DNA of 64,000 bases from Calothrix sp. NIES-4105 (GTDB lineage Bacteria > Cyanobacteriota > Cyanobacteriia > Cyanobacteriales > Nostocaceae). The stretch is taken from positions 3,919,614 to 3,983,613 of the forward strand of contig NZ_AP018290.1 in the NCBI RefSeq assembly GCF_002368415.1. Direction: 5' to 3'. The notes beneath the pieces are model-generated. The model was not told the origin of the DNA, searched no databases, and worked only from the letters and a program-made list of their open reading frames with translations. Made by a program: the position numbers and the translations under genes. Of this stretch, positions 8,826-17,840 are shown piece after piece. How positions within the stretch are numbered: the first letter of the stretch is position 1; every line of letters begins with the position of its first letter.

Positions 8826-9596
8826 CTAAAACCCAAATGCTGTAAATCCACCATCGACAGCAATACATTGACCTGTAATATAAGCAGCCGCAGGCATACA
8901 CAAAAATGCAGCTAATCCAGCAATCTCTTCAGGTTTGCCAACACGACCCATTGGCGTTTGTGCTACAACTTCGTCAAGAAAATCTGAGTTGTTCAACAAA
9001 GATTCTGTAAGTGGAGTATGGATAAACCAAGGAGCAATCGTGTTAACGCGGATGCCATCGCTTGCCCATTCCACGCTCAAAGAGCGCGTTAGTTGTACTA
9101 ATGCCGCTTTCGTCATACCATAAGGGGCGCCAGTACGAATAGCGGTCAAACCTGCAACTGAGCCAATGTTAACAATGCTACTATTGGTACTAGCTTTGAG
9201 TAGTGGATAAGCTAGTTGACACATCTCAAACAGTGAATTGAGATTAGTTTCAAAAATTGATTTGTACTCGTTTGTGGTGTAGTCTAGAGCTTTCTTACGA
9301 ATATTTGTGCCAACATTATTTACGAGAATGTCCAGTCCACCCATCACTTCTTGAACCTGCTTAAAGATAGCTTGTCGTCCTTGTTCTAAAGCAACATCGG
9401 CTGCAATACCGTGAACCAAAAAGCCTTGCTTCTGTTGCCAAGAAACAACCTGATTCATCGTCGTTTCCTGATTACGGGCAACAATCAACACTTCTGCACC
9501 CAGCGACAAAAACTCTTGAGCAATTGCCTTACCAATTCCTTTTGTTGCTCCTGTAATCAGCGCTTTTTTACCAGCTAAATTCCAACGTGTACTCAT
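8826..9596 (-). CDS. SDR oxidoreductase, tropinone reductase-like
   Basis: 256 residues from ATG 9596 (the frame is open to 9614). [16 protein letters not shown] is the usual start of tropinone-reductase-like SDRs; then [17 protein letters not shown], catalytic serine in NIGSVAG, YGMTK, and the C-terminal [17 protein letters not shown]. It should be a cytosolic NADPH-dependent ketone reductase of unknown substrate. It is 72 bp upstream of the ene-reductase gene on the same strand and could be co-transcribed with it. No strong Shine-Dalgarno is seen. Confidence 0.9.
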   Translation of the reverse strand: MSTRWNLAGKKALITGATKGIGKAIAQEFLSLGAEVLIVARNQETTMNQVVSWQQKQGFLVHGIAADVALEQGRQAIFKQVQEVMGGLDILVNNVGTNIRKKALDYTTNEYKSIFETNLNSLFEMCQLAYPLLKASTNSSIVNIGSVAGLTAIRTGAPYGMTKAALVQLTRSLSVEWASDGIRVNTIAPWFIHTPLTESLLNNSDFLDEVVAQTPMGRVGKPEEIAGLAAFLCMPAAAYITGQCIAVDGGFTAFGF

Positions 9597-9686
9597 AATA
9601 TATAGATATTTCAAAGAACAACTTTTTTGAATCTAGTTCTCGCTTTTTAAGAGGGGCTTTGAATCCAGTTCCCCCCTTCCACGCGG

Positions 9687-9886
9687 CTACGGTGTACACA
9701 CAAGTTCTTCAAAGTTGCTTAAGTGCGGGATAACTCTTGACTTTTCCCTCTTCCTTTGTGTCCTTTGTGACCTTTGTGGTTCATAAAAGGAACAAACCAC
9801 AAAGACACGTAAACCGGAGGTTTTCCCGAAGGGTAGGACACAAAGATGGGATAAGAGAAAAATAAAAAGATGTGTGTACACGGTAG
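9687..9886. mobile_element. MITE-like 200-bp element with terminal inverted repeats
   Basis: CTACGGTGTACACAC at 9687-9701 is matched, inverted, by GTGTGTACACGGTAG at 9872-9886 (one mismatch). The element is flanked by the 10-bp direct repeat CTTCCACGCG at 9676-9685 and 9887-9896, as expected for a target duplication. Inside is a copy of a dispersed repeat rich in CCTTTGTG units, also seen near 24.5 and 51.7 kb. It has no credible coding capacity and lies between an SDR and a peroxiredoxin gene. Confidence 0.6.
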
Positions 9887-9921
9887 CTTCCACGCGCTCT
9901 GTTAGGGAGGATACTAGGCGG

Positions 9922-10587
9922 TTAATATGCTACTGCATTTGTTTGTAAATTAGATAATGCAGTAATGATTTCTGCTGGGTCGAGGCGCTTGGTAAAATCT
10001 GCATCTATAAACCGGAAAGTAACGGCGCCATCGGTATCAATGACATAGGTAGCGGGGAGTGGCAACTCGAAGGAGTCATCTCCATTTGATGCTGATAAAT
10101 CTGTACCAAAGCTTGCCATCACCGCGCGCATAACTTCCCCAACTGTGTATACCAGTCCAAATTGTTTAGCGACTTTGTTACCAACATCACTTAGGACTTC
10201 AAAAGTGAGGCTATGTTTTTCTGATGTAGAAAGCGAGTTGTCAGGTGTTTGAGGTGAAATAGCAACTAATGATGCTCCCAAAGCTTTAATTTCTGGCGAA
10301 GCGTTTTGTAACGCGCGCAGTTCCAAATTACAGAAAGGACACCACTCTCCGCGATAAAATGCAATGACAACAGGGCCCTTTGCTAAAAGCTGTTGCAGTT
10401 CAACTAATTGACCTGTTGCACCAGGTAGGGAAAAGTTAGAAACACGTTCCCCTACTTTTAGCGCTTTCTGATCAATTTTTAAATCCGCTACTTGCTGTGT
10501 CGATTGTCCGATGGTAGATAGCGTTTCAGCAGGAACTTGAGATGCTACGTGGTTGAGCAGATTTTGCAATTCTTGAGTCAGGTTCAT
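9922..10587 (-). CDS. AhpC/TSA-type peroxiredoxin-like protein
   Basis: 221 residues. After an N-terminal helical extension of about 45 residues, the thioredoxin-like domain shows GERVSNFSLPGATG, then FYRGEWCPFCNLELRAL with Cys83 and Cys86, and later FEVLSDVGNKVAKQFGL and PATYVID. This is the peroxiredoxin-like family with a CxxC at the active site, expected to reduce peroxides or act as a thiol oxidoreductase in the cytosol. AAGGAG precedes ATG 10587. It is the third gene of a minus-strand set (peroxiredoxin, small membrane protein, peroxiredoxin), and its paralogue is at 10948-11625. Confidence 0.9.
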   Translation of the reverse strand: MNLTQELQNLLNHVASQVPAETLSTIGQSTQQVADLKIDQKALKVGERVSNFSLPGATGQLVELQQLLAKGPVVIAFYRGEWCPFCNLELRALQNASPEIKALGASLVAISPQTPDNSLSTSEKHSLTFEVLSDVGNKVAKQFGLVYTVGEVMRAVMASFGTDLSASNGDDSFELPLPATYVIDTDGAVTFRFIDADFTKRLDPAEIITALSNLQTNAVAY

Positions 10588-10661
10588 AATTTGAATCTCC
10601 TTGTAGTAAATTAAGTAAGAGTGTATTTTCGTAGTTGATTGTGTAATTAAATTACATTCGT

Positions 10662-10931
10662 CTATCTTGACAATGAGTGTTTGTGATGTTTTCTAGAGTT
10701 TTTACTCCATTGCAAAAACCCTTTAAAATTGAGGATGAAGAAAACAATATTTCCAATCGAAATAGCGATGCTATGTGCTATAAATCCAACAATTACCCAG
10801 CAAAAATTGGCAACCATAAAGCTGGCAAAACCGTTTTTGTTCTTATTTCCTAGTAGGTAGACTGCAATGAAGGAAAATGTCATTGCTAGCCAATCAAGCG
10901 CATAGTACTTGAATACAGAATTAGTCAACAT
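10662..10931 (-). CDS. Small integral membrane protein, PnuC-like in appearance
   Basis: 89 residues with about three hydrophobic segments (around LAMTFSFIAVYLLG, FMVANFCWVIVGFIAH and GNIVFFILNFKGFLQW) and a basic C terminus. The pattern resembles small cyanobacterial membrane proteins distantly related to PnuC or YgjV; I do not recognise a precise family. It lies 16 bp after one peroxiredoxin gene and 74 bp before the next on the same strand, so it is very likely part of the same operon, which argues that it is real. Confidence 0.65.
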   Translation of the reverse strand: MLTNSVFKYYALDWLAMTFSFIAVYLLGNKNKNGFASFMVANFCWVIVGFIAHSIAISIGNIVFFILNFKGFLQWSKNSRKHHKHSLSR

Positions 10932-10947
10932 TACTTTGATTCCTCAC

Positions 10948-11625
10948 TTAGACTGCGGTCATTTGACGACTAAGGCGTTGTACTTTCGCAATTGCATGGG
11001 CAGGTTCGAGTCGATTACGATAATCAATATCAATATGAGCCAGGGCAATACGTTGATTTTGGTCAATTACAAACGTTGCTGGAATAGGTAATGTCCAATC
11101 ATCAGTACCGTTGATACCAGGCAAAGCATGATTTAGTTCGGTGTATAATGCCTTTAAATCCGAAGGCAATTCAAAGGCAATTCCATAAGCATGAGCAATC
11201 TTTGAACCAACATCGCTAAGGACATCAAAAGCCAAGTTGTTTTTTTCGGCTGTACTAAGTGAGGCATCTGGAGCTTGTGGAGAAACGGCAATTAAAGAGG
11301 CGCCTAATGCTTGAATTTGTGGCAACATTTGTTGATAAGCGCGCAGTTCGAGGTTACAATACGGGCACCATCCACCCCGATAGAACGTTAGAATTACAGG
11401 CCCAGTAGAAAGGTAATCACTCAAACGAACTGTTTTACCAACTGCATTTGGAAGTGTAAAATCAGGAGCAGAATCTCCTAATTGGAGGAATTTTTTGTAT
11501 GCAAACTCTTGTTCTAGAACATCGGTTGCACGTTGCATAATTGCGGCTTTATCAGATGGCAACTTTTCTAAAAATTCGGCGCGGAATGCATCAAGCATTT
11601 CTTTTAAATTCATAGCTAAATTCAT
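10948..11625 (-). CDS. AhpC/TSA-type peroxiredoxin-like protein
   Basis: 225 residues. Same architecture as the gene at 9922: helical N-terminal extension, GDSAPDFTLPNAVG, then FYRGGWCPYCNLELRAY with Cys87 and Cys90, FDVLSDVGSKIAHAYG and PATFVID. Expected to be a cytosolic peroxide- or disulfide-reducing enzyme. ATG 11625 has AAGGAG six bases upstream, so the longer frame is used. It is transcribed divergently from a LysR gene, and the 116-bp intergenic region holds the candidate operator at 11715-11737, so oxidative or electrophile control by that LysR protein is likely. Confidence 0.92.
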   Translation of the reverse strand: MNLAMNLKEMLDAFRAEFLEKLPSDKAAIMQRATDVLEQEFAYKKFLQLGDSAPDFTLPNAVGKTVRLSDYLSTGPVILTFYRGGWCPYCNLELRAYQQMLPQIQALGASLIAVSPQAPDASLSTAEKNNLAFDVLSDVGSKIAHAYGIAFELPSDLKALYTELNHALPGINGTDDWTLPIPATFVIDQNQRIALAHIDIDYRNRLEPAHAIAKVQRLSRQMTAV

Positions 11626-11714
11626 TGCGTTCTCCTTTGAATTGGTATCGCTCGTTTATATTCATCATCATGATTGATGCGAAAGTATTTGAGAAGACAG
11701 CAAAATAGAATATA

Positions 11715-11737
11715 ATTTATTCCAAATTAGAATGAAT
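11715..11737. promoter_or_regulatory. Candidate LysR operator, copy 2
   Basis: ATTTATTC, seven-base spacer, GAATGAAT: seven of eight positions of the inverted repeat found perfectly at 7550-7572. It ends four bases before the ATG of the LysR gene at 11742 and about 90 bp upstream of the divergent peroxiredoxin gene, which suggests autoregulation plus control of the divergent operon. Confidence 0.6.
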
Positions 11738-11741
11738 TCTT

Positions 11742-12653
11742 ATGGATCGCATTGAGTGCATGAAAAGCTTTGCGCGAACGGTAGAGACTGGTAGTTTCTC
11801 CGCTGTCGCGCGCGAGATGGAGACAACGCAACCGACAATCAGCAAGCAAATTGCTGCCTTAGAAGAGTTTTTAGATGTACAGTTGTTGACTCGTTCGACA
11901 CGAAGCTTACGCTTAACCGAAGAGGGTGAGCGTTTTTATGAACATTGCCAACGGGTTCTCGAAGCAATCGCTGAAGCTGAAGCAAGTGTAGGGCTAAGGG
12001 TCAATCCTTCTGGTACTCTGCGGGTAAATTGTCCTGTTTCCTTTGGGCAATTGATGGTAATGCCCCACATTAAGACATTTCTAGAGCTATACCCAGATAT
12101 TAAAGTTGATTTGACAATGACTGACCAGTTTATCGATTTGGTAGAAGATGGTGTAGACGTAGCAATCAGAATTGGTAACGTTGAGGATACCTCGCTTATT
12201 ACCCATCGAATTGGTGTTACGCGACGCATTACTGTTGGCGCCGCTAGCTATTTTGATCGGGCAGGTGAACCGCAAACGCCTAATGACTTAATCAGTCACA
12301 ACTGCATTGTTTACACACGGTTAACAACCGGGAATGAATGGCATTTCCAAGGGAAAGAAGGAACAATAAAAGTAAAAGTCAACGGTAACTTTCGGGTAAA
12401 CAATTCCGCTGGCATACGCGAGGCAGTTTTGTCTGGTTTAGGAATTGCCGTATCACCTGTGTGGCTATTCGGTGATTTGGTTAATACAAATGCATTAAAA
12501 GTTGTTCTTAAGGATTACCAACCAACTACTTTACCGATTTTCGCAGTTTATCGCAGAGGAAGGTTTATACCAGCAAAGGTACGCTGCTTTGTCGATTTTC
12601 TAGCTTCTGAGTTTAAACTTAATCCTTGGGTTTCAGATTATGGTATTTCCTAG
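11742..12653 (+). CDS. LysR-family transcriptional regulator
   Basis: 303 residues. N-terminal winged helix-turn-helix: FARTVETGSFSAVAREMETT, QPTISKQIAALE, then TRSTRSLRLTEEGERFYEHC. The rest (about 90-295) is a periplasmic-binding-protein-like effector domain (LRVNCPVSFGQ, GVDVAIRIG). It resembles the large group of LysR regulators that lie beside NmrA, SDR or quinone reductase genes. It is divergent from the peroxiredoxin operon and very probably controls it through the palindrome between them. Confidence 0.93.
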   Translation: MDRIECMKSFARTVETGSFSAVAREMETTQPTISKQIAALEEFLDVQLLTRSTRSLRLTEEGERFYEHCQRVLEAIAEAEASVGLRVNPSGTLRVNCPVSFGQLMVMPHIKTFLELYPDIKVDLTMTDQFIDLVEDGVDVAIRIGNVEDTSLITHRIGVTRRITVGAASYFDRAGEPQTPNDLISHNCIVYTRLTTGNEWHFQGKEGTIKVKVNGNFRVNNSAGIREAVLSGLGIAVSPVWLFGDLVNTNALKVVLKDYQPTTLPIFAVYRRGRFIPAKVRCFVDFLASEFKLNPWVSDYGIS

Positions 12654-12846
12654 GTAAAATATAAGATGCAGGAGTTTTGCAGTAACTTACAGATCAGCTT
12701 TATGTGGAGTTTGAACGCAAAACTTATCGAGTTATTGCGATGCAAAATATTTGTACTTAATTCGCGTTAACCAAAGTAAAACACCCAAACCCGAAATTGC
12801 CACTTTGGAGATATTCCCGTATTATGTTGTAAACAAAAGTGCTGAA

Positions 12847-13764
12847 ATGGATTTAGCAGGAGTCGATTTAAATTTACTGGTAGTGTTTGATGCATTAATG
12901 GCAGAACGACACGTCACGCGAGCAGGAGAAAGAATAGGTTTATCGCAACCTGCGATGAGTGCAGCTTTAAATAGATTGCGTCGTCTCTTCAAAGATGACT
13001 TATTTGTCCGTCGTGCAGATGGAATGTTTCCCACCCGTAGAGCAGAAGAAATCGCAATTCCTCTGCGGCAAGCACTGTTGCAAATTCAGGAAGCACTGGA
13101 ACCGGAGGTATTTGTTCCTGAAAAAGCCAAACGCACCTTTAGAATAGCGACAAACGATTTTGCTGCATCGGTACTGTTACCTCGTTTAGGAGAATGGCTA
13201 AGTAGGGAAGCACCTCAAATTGATATTCGAGTGATAGCAGCCGACGATCCCCTAGCAATAACTTTATTAGAGCAGGATAAGGTGGAGATAGCCATTGCTC
13301 CTTTTGAAACCGTCGAACCCCAATTTGAGCGCCAAGCATTGATGGAACCGGGTGATTTCTTATGCGTAATGCGAAAAGAACATCCGTTAGCTTCTTCAAA
13401 ACTAACCTTAGAACAGTTTGCTGCTACACCTCAACTGTTAGTATCCCGAACTGGAGACTCAAAAGGCTTTGTCGATGAAATTCTTGCAGCACAAGGTCTA
13501 AAGCGGAGAGTGGCTTTTACAGTACCAAGTTTTTTGCTAGCTCCTCTAATTCTGACTGGTACAGATTTAATTGCTATTCTCCCACGACGTTTGGCTTTGA
13601 TGTTTCAAGATATGGCATCTTTAGTAACAAAAGACCCTCCATTTCCCCAAAGGAAGTTTCCTTTGGCGACGCTTTGGCATCAACGCTTAAACAAAGACGC
13701 AGGGCATATCTGGTTAAGACACACCCTAGTTGAAGTTGCGGCAGAAGTTTTTGAAGTTGTTTGA
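12847..13764 (+). CDS. LysR-family transcriptional regulator, NodD/DntR-like
   Basis: 305 residues from ATG 12847; an in-frame TTG start at 12751 would add 32 residues unlike the family and is not preferred. The N terminus DLNLLVVFDALMAERHVTRA with IGLSQPAMSAALNRLR and FVRRADGMFPT is the signature of the NodD/DntR/PcpR group, which often respond to aromatic or chlorinated compounds. The effector domain follows from residue about 95. It stands alone between a LysR gene and the convergent NAD(P)H quinone oxidoreductase gene at 13812-14654, which is a plausible target. Confidence 0.9.
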   Translation: MDLAGVDLNLLVVFDALMAERHVTRAGERIGLSQPAMSAALNRLRRLFKDDLFVRRADGMFPTRRAEEIAIPLRQALLQIQEALEPEVFVPEKAKRTFRIATNDFAASVLLPRLGEWLSREAPQIDIRVIAADDPLAITLLEQDKVEIAIAPFETVEPQFERQALMEPGDFLCVMRKEHPLASSKLTLEQFAATPQLLVSRTGDSKGFVDEILAAQGLKRRVAFTVPSFLLAPLILTGTDLIAILPRRLALMFQDMASLVTKDPPFPQRKFPLATLWHQRLNKDAGHIWLRHTLVEVAAEVFEVV

Positions 13765-13811
13765 AAATTTTATATTGGATTTACGCAATTTTTTACAGGA
13801 AATAAGCAAGG

Positions 13812-14654
13812 TTAGTTGGTGATTTCCTCTAATTCGTATTCCTTTTGAGCTTGCGGTCGGTTGTCAACAGCTTCGTTTGGTTGCTGCAAATGCAAGCTAA
13901 AGCCACTTTGCCCAACTCCAAACTCCGGTTTGAGTACCTGTTGATCATCGTAATGTCCCCCGTTTTGACTACGGTAGGGAATGGTTGGGTCAGTAAACAA
14001 GTTCTCTAACCGTGTCCTATAATCGTTTGCTACCGTTTCATATTGTTCTTTTGTAAGACGGTCTGCCTGATAAACAATAAAGGGCGCCAACACATCCATA
14101 CCTGGATACCAAAGTATGCCGTGATGAATAGGAAATAGCAAATCGTCTATAGAACCGTTGACACCGCGTTCTGTGTACTGAGGCAAACGTCCACCGACTG
14201 TTACTGAGAGCATGGCACGCCGTCCCATTAGCTTTCCTTCACCATATCTATCACCCCATCGCTCACCTTCATGTTTACCAACTCCATAGGCAAATCCATA
14301 CGCATAAACTCTTTCAAACCAGCCTTTAAGAATTGCTGGCATGGTAAACCACCATAAGGGAAGCTGAAAAATGATAGCATCCGCCCACAGTAATTTGCGT
14401 TGTTCTGCTTCGATGTTTAAAGATTGAGTATGTGTAACAAATGCGTGTTTGGACTCTCGCGCGTATGACAACCGTTCGCCGTTTTGAATGTCTAAGAAAT
14501 CCTCAGCATCAGCGACCGCTTTCCACTTCATCGCATATAAATCCGATACCTGGACGTTGTGACCTTGTTCGGTTAACACGGAAACGGCTAAATCCTTGAG
14601 AGAAGCATTGAAAGATTTGGGTTCAGGATGAGCAAGCACAATCAAGACATTCAT
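13812..14654 (-). CDS. NAD(P)H dehydrogenase (quinone)-like flavoprotein
   Basis: 280 residues from ATG 14654; the frame is open to 14741, but MNVLIVLAHPEPKSFNASL is the normal start of this family. It is a flavodoxin-fold protein of the NQO1/KefF/MdaB group: residues 100-140 contain the typical IFQLPLWWFTMPAILKGWFE with FAYGVG following. It should carry FAD or FMN and reduce quinones by two electrons with NAD(P)H, avoiding semiquinone radicals, in the cytosol. It lies downstream of an MDR quinone reductase on the same strand (88 bp apart), consistent with a common role against quinones. Confidence 0.9.
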   Translation of the reverse strand: MNVLIVLAHPEPKSFNASLKDLAVSVLTEQGHNVQVSDLYAMKWKAVADAEDFLDIQNGERLSYARESKHAFVTHTQSLNIEAEQRKLLWADAIIFQLPLWWFTMPAILKGWFERVYAYGFAYGVGKHEGERWGDRYGEGKLMGRRAMLSVTVGGRLPQYTERGVNGSIDDLLFPIHHGILWYPGMDVLAPFIVYQADRLTKEQYETVANDYRTRLENLFTDPTIPYRSQNGGHYDDQQVLKPEFGVGQSGFSLHLQQPNEAVDNRPQAQKEYELEEITN

Positions 14655-14742
14655 ATATTCTAAAAAAATTTCTCTAAGTATGCTTTGTAGGAAAGTTAGA
14701 GTGACTGAGGTAGGGCTAATTATGATAGCCCTAATCGTCAAA

Positions 14743-15825
14743 TTAAAAAGTGACGACTATTTTTCCCATTTGCTCGTTTGATTCCATATAACCTAAAGCT
14801 GACACGACCTCCTCAAACGTAAATTCTTTGGCAATTACAGGCTTCAATATTCCATTGCGAACGCCGTCGTAAAGATAATTAATGCCCCGCTCAAACCGTT
14901 CGGGATTGCTGAATACTTCGTAATTTGAGTAACCGCGAATATTTAGTTCTTTTGCCATTAAAGTCCATAAGGGAGTTATTGTTGGTTCTTTTGCCAGTGC
15001 CCCATAGATAAAAATTTGAGCGCCTTGAGCAGCAACGTTGGTAATTGCCTCAAGTCCAGAACCAGCCACTGAATCAAACGCAAGGCGAACACCTTTACCA
15101 TTTGTGATTTCTTTTACCCGACTCACTACGTCTTCTTCGCTGGTTACAATCACATAATCTGCACCTGCATCAAGCAAAGCTTGTTTTTTCGCTGAGTTAC
15201 GAGTTGTTGCGATCGCAGTAGCTCCAGTTGCGTGAATAATTTGCAAAGCTGCCACACCAACGCTACTGCTGGCTGCGGTGAGAAGTACATAATCACCCTG
15301 AGACATTTGACCATAATCGATTAGGGCGCCCCAAGAGGTTAGAAATGGTGTCAGCAGGGCAGATGCTTCTGCGGGGGTCAGTTGATTTGGGTAGGGAATA
15401 ACAAATGAGGCGGGCAAAATCGTTGTTTCACCGAGAACTCCGTGCTGACTAAGGTTAAAGCCTGCTAGCGTTAGGACATTATCACCAACTTTTATAGGTT
15501 TTCGATTCGGTCCTTGGTCGCGGTGAAACGCTGGTTGATGACTGACATCTGGTAGCTCTTGTAATTCAAGTCCAACGGCTTCTACAATTGCTGCCGCATC
15601 TACTCCCAATCGAGCCGGAAATTCGGGGCTTTGTAAGTAATTGCCTTCGCGGAAGATAGCATCGCTGCGGTTCAAGGCAACAGCTTGAATCCGCAAGCGG
15701 ACTTCACCAGCACCCGGTTCAGCAATTGCTACTTCTTCAGTTTTAAGGACTTCGATACCACCAGTTTGATAAAAACGAACTACTTTGTTAGTTTTGGCTT
15801 CTCTTGTAATCATAGTTGTTCTCAT
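14743..15825 (-). CDS. Zinc-independent MDR alcohol dehydrogenase/quinone reductase
   Basis: 360 residues, or 356 from the alternative ATG 15813; neither has a clear Shine-Dalgarno. GroES-like N-terminal domain (VVRFYQTGGIEVLKTEEV, RLGVDAAAIVEAVG), then the Rossmann part with TAASSSVGVAALQI, ATTRNSAKKQALLDAGADYVI and EITNGKGVRLAFDSVAG. The zinc-ligand cysteines of classic alcohol dehydrogenases are not apparent. These NADPH-dependent enzymes reduce quinones or activated alkenes. A close paralogue is at 34230-35243. Its upstream region contains a segment homologous to the promoter at 24.8 kb. Confidence 0.9.
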   Translation of the reverse strand: MRTTMITREAKTNKVVRFYQTGGIEVLKTEEVAIAEPGAGEVRLRIQAVALNRSDAIFREGNYLQSPEFPARLGVDAAAIVEAVGLELQELPDVSHQPAFHRDQGPNRKPIKVGDNVLTLAGFNLSQHGVLGETTILPASFVIPYPNQLTPAEASALLTPFLTSWGALIDYGQMSQGDYVLLTAASSSVGVAALQIIHATGATAIATTRNSAKKQALLDAGADYVIVTSEEDVVSRVKEITNGKGVRLAFDSVAGSGLEAITNVAAQGAQIFIYGALAKEPTITPLWTLMAKELNIRGYSNYEVFSNPERFERGINYLYDGVRNGILKPVIAKEFTFEEVVSALGYMESNEQMGKIVVTF

Positions 15826-16202
15826 GCGGGCTTATCTTGATCAGGTTAAAGCGCTTTATCAGTTGCAATTAAATCTAGACAAATCTAAGTAATTCTCACT
15901 AAATAAAATAAATATTAGTTTTTCTATAATGAGCATTAAGTATTATTTTATACTTATTTATTTTAATTATCTATGAAAGTAAAGGTGACTAAAAGGCACG
16001 CTCATTATCTCGTCCCATATGATAGTACGCAACAATTCTACACAAACCAAAGTCAAAAGACAAACCAATTTAATTTAATTAGTATATTTTTATGTATTTT
16101 GAGGAGAAAAGATAAAAATATTATTAAACATCACATAATTGCTACCATTAGTGCTATTATATATTAAAGAATCGAGCGTTCATTACATATTGGGCGATAA
16201 TT
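15826..16202. other. Intergenic region with promoter-like duplicated segment
   Basis: 377 AT-rich bases without a convincing gene. Bases 15849-15923 align with 24814-24890 upstream of another oxidoreductase gene (shared AAGCGCTT-ATCAGTTG, AATTAAAT, then ATTAGTTTTT/ACTAGTTTTT), so they are probably a copied promoter. The rest must contain the promoter of the TnpB-like gene at 16203 and possibly the left end of its element, but no terminal repeat is visible. Confidence 0.5.
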
Positions 16203-17840
16203 ATGAGTAATCCCCAAAAAACAAAAAAGACTAAAAAGACTGCATCACAAATAAAAAAGGCTGCAAACCAAGTTCAAAGGCTCCTGATATTATCAGGGTT
16301 ATATTTAGATGTTTGGTTTGTCATCAAAATAGAAGCAGCTTTAAAGGTTGAGACTACAATCATCAACCCAGTAGTAGAGTGTAGTGATATAGATATAATT
16401 AATGTTCTGATTGATTCACTTTATACAGTTCGTGCTAACACATATAATGTACTTGGTTCTTCATCCTTTTGGAATCATGGATGGATGGGGACACAAAATA
16501 TTGTATCTGCAAAACATGGAAAGCCAGAAACTATACTGGTTAATGGTTTACCAATGCCTGCTAAAATTTTTGAATGGACAGTGCAAGATACAGCCAAGAA
16601 TATATTAATGCAGCAAGAAGCAGCTAAAATAAAGATTATAAGCCGTATTTGTAAACGCATACCCAAACATACAGGCGCTGAATTAACTAAACAGCAGATT
16701 GCAGAAAATTATGTTGCGGATAAACAGCGCAAAAAAGCCTTTGACGCATTAAAGTCATTTGAGACAATCAAGACTATACCTTGGTTACATCGTTACTTCC
16801 GCATGGAATATAAACGTGGTCGATGCAACCAAAATAGACAAATCGTGTATCAACAACAAGCATATACCTGTAAGCGTATCTCACGTTATTTCGTGAAGCT
16901 AGAAGTTCAAGGATTAGAACGTGGTAAGCGAATTACTTTAATAGTTAAATCAAATCGTATTATCAAAGGGCAAATTAGATTAATCCGCTCCGAAAATGGT
17001 AGTTTAGAGATACACCATCTAGAAACTTTATATAATCGTGACTACTGCGAACTAATAAATCGTCAGCCAGAAATAGGTTTAGACCGTGGTTACACAGAGG
17101 TTTTCTACACATCCAATAATCAAGCGTTAGGAACTGACTTCGGCGCCCAATTGAATAAAAAAACTGATAGAATTACAAATATTGGACGCAACAGAAGTAA
17201 ATTATGGTCTTTAGCTTACGTCCGTTATAAAAATAATCCCCAAAAGGCGCAACGCATAATAGAAAATAATCTAGGCAATAAAACAGAATTAAGGCGCCGC
17301 ATCAAGGATGACGCTTACATAAATACTGTCGTTAACACTGCTTGTAAGACCGCTACAAAACAAGCTACAACAGTTCATGTTGAAAGTTTGATTGAACAAA
17401 TTCGTTCTAATCACAAATTATCTAGACGAGCTAAAAATCGTTTGGAGAAGTGGGAGAAAGGTACAGTTAAGGATAGACTTACCCACTGGTCACTACGCAA
17501 CAACACCAATCTTAACTGGGTGAATGGTGCGTACACGTCGCAAATTGACCACCGTAATGGTACGCTGTTGGGTACTAGAAACGGTGACAATTTTACTACG
17601 TATGATCGGGTCGTGTTCCACAGTGACCACAATGCTGCAATGAATGTACTACATCGTGGTTTGGACACGGAAATCACGCGGTTTATGAAGTACACAGAAG
17701 TTCAAGCAGTATTATTGCGTAGAACCGCGCTTTTCTTGAGTGCTATGGGTCTGACATTGCTTGACGCAATTAATCTCGGTTGGTTGGATGTTAAGCATAA
17801 AAAGTGTCAGGCATTTAAGGAAATCCTACACGGGTTGTAG
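16203..17840 (+). CDS. Stand-alone TnpB-like RuvC nuclease with degenerate zinc ribbon
   Basis: 545 residues, longer than typical TnpB (about 400). The C-terminal half carries a split RuvC domain: first motif IGLDRGYTEVFYTS (Asp), second motif ATTVHVESLIEQI (Glu), third motif VVFHSDHNAAMNVLHRG (Asp). The segment between motifs II and III keeps the TnpB landmark NGAYTSQ, but the positions where TnpB has CxxC pairs hold no cysteines (QIDHRNGTLLGTRNGD). A lysine-rich N terminus precedes about 250 residues of unrecognised sequence. No tnpA-like gene is nearby. By family it is expected to be an RNA-guided DNA nuclease of a transposon; whether this clade is still a transposon protein or has been repurposed cannot be told. 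It contains two GGCGCC sites, suggesting long residence. Confidence 0.75.
   Translation: MSNPQKTKKTKKTASQIKKAANQVQRLLILSGLYLDVWFVIKIEAALKVETTIINPVVECSDIDIINVLIDSLYTVRANTYNVLGSSSFWNHGWMGTQNIVSAKHGKPETILVNGLPMPAKIFEWTVQDTAKNILMQQEAAKIKIISRICKRIPKHTGAELTKQQIAENYVADKQRKKAFDALKSFETIKTIPWLHRYFRMEYKRGRCNQNRQIVYQQQAYTCKRISRYFVKLEVQGLERGKRITLIVKSNRIIKGQIRLIRSENGSLEIHHLETLYNRDYCELINRQPEIGLDRGYTEVFYTSNNQALGTDFGAQLNKKTDRITNIGRNRSKLWSLAYVRYKNNPQKAQRIIENNLGNKTELRRRIKDDAYINTVVNTACKTATKQATTVHVESLIEQIRSNHKLSRRAKNRLEKWEKGTVKDRLTHWSLRNNTNLNWVNGAYTSQIDHRNGTLLGTRNGDNFTTYDRVVFHSDHNAAMNVLHRGLDTEITRFMKYTEVQAVLLRRTALFLSAMGLTLLDAINLGWLDVKHKKCQAFKEILHGL

Noticed and set aside
9687-9893. 68-codon minus-strand frame within the 9.7-kb element
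   Set aside because: It translates the CTTTGTG repeats and terminal repeats and has no protein-like features.
12751-12846. N-terminal extension of the NodD-like LysR gene from a TTG codon
   Set aside because: The family begins at about DLNLLVVFDAL, so ATG 12847 is the natural start and the extension is unlike any LysR part.
15208-15222. HIP1 octamer GCGATCGC
   Set aside because: Only one occurrence was seen, which is about what chance gives, so it is not a repeated element here.
15973-16167. 64-codon open frame upstream of the TnpB-like gene
   Set aside because: AT-rich, biased amino-acid composition, no ribosome-binding site and no recognisable domain; looks like chance in a promoter region.
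16168-16196. GCGTTCATTAC before the TnpB-like gene as another TetR operator
   Set aside because: Only the inner ACGTTCATT-like part resembles the box; the TAC...GTA ends and flanks are missing.
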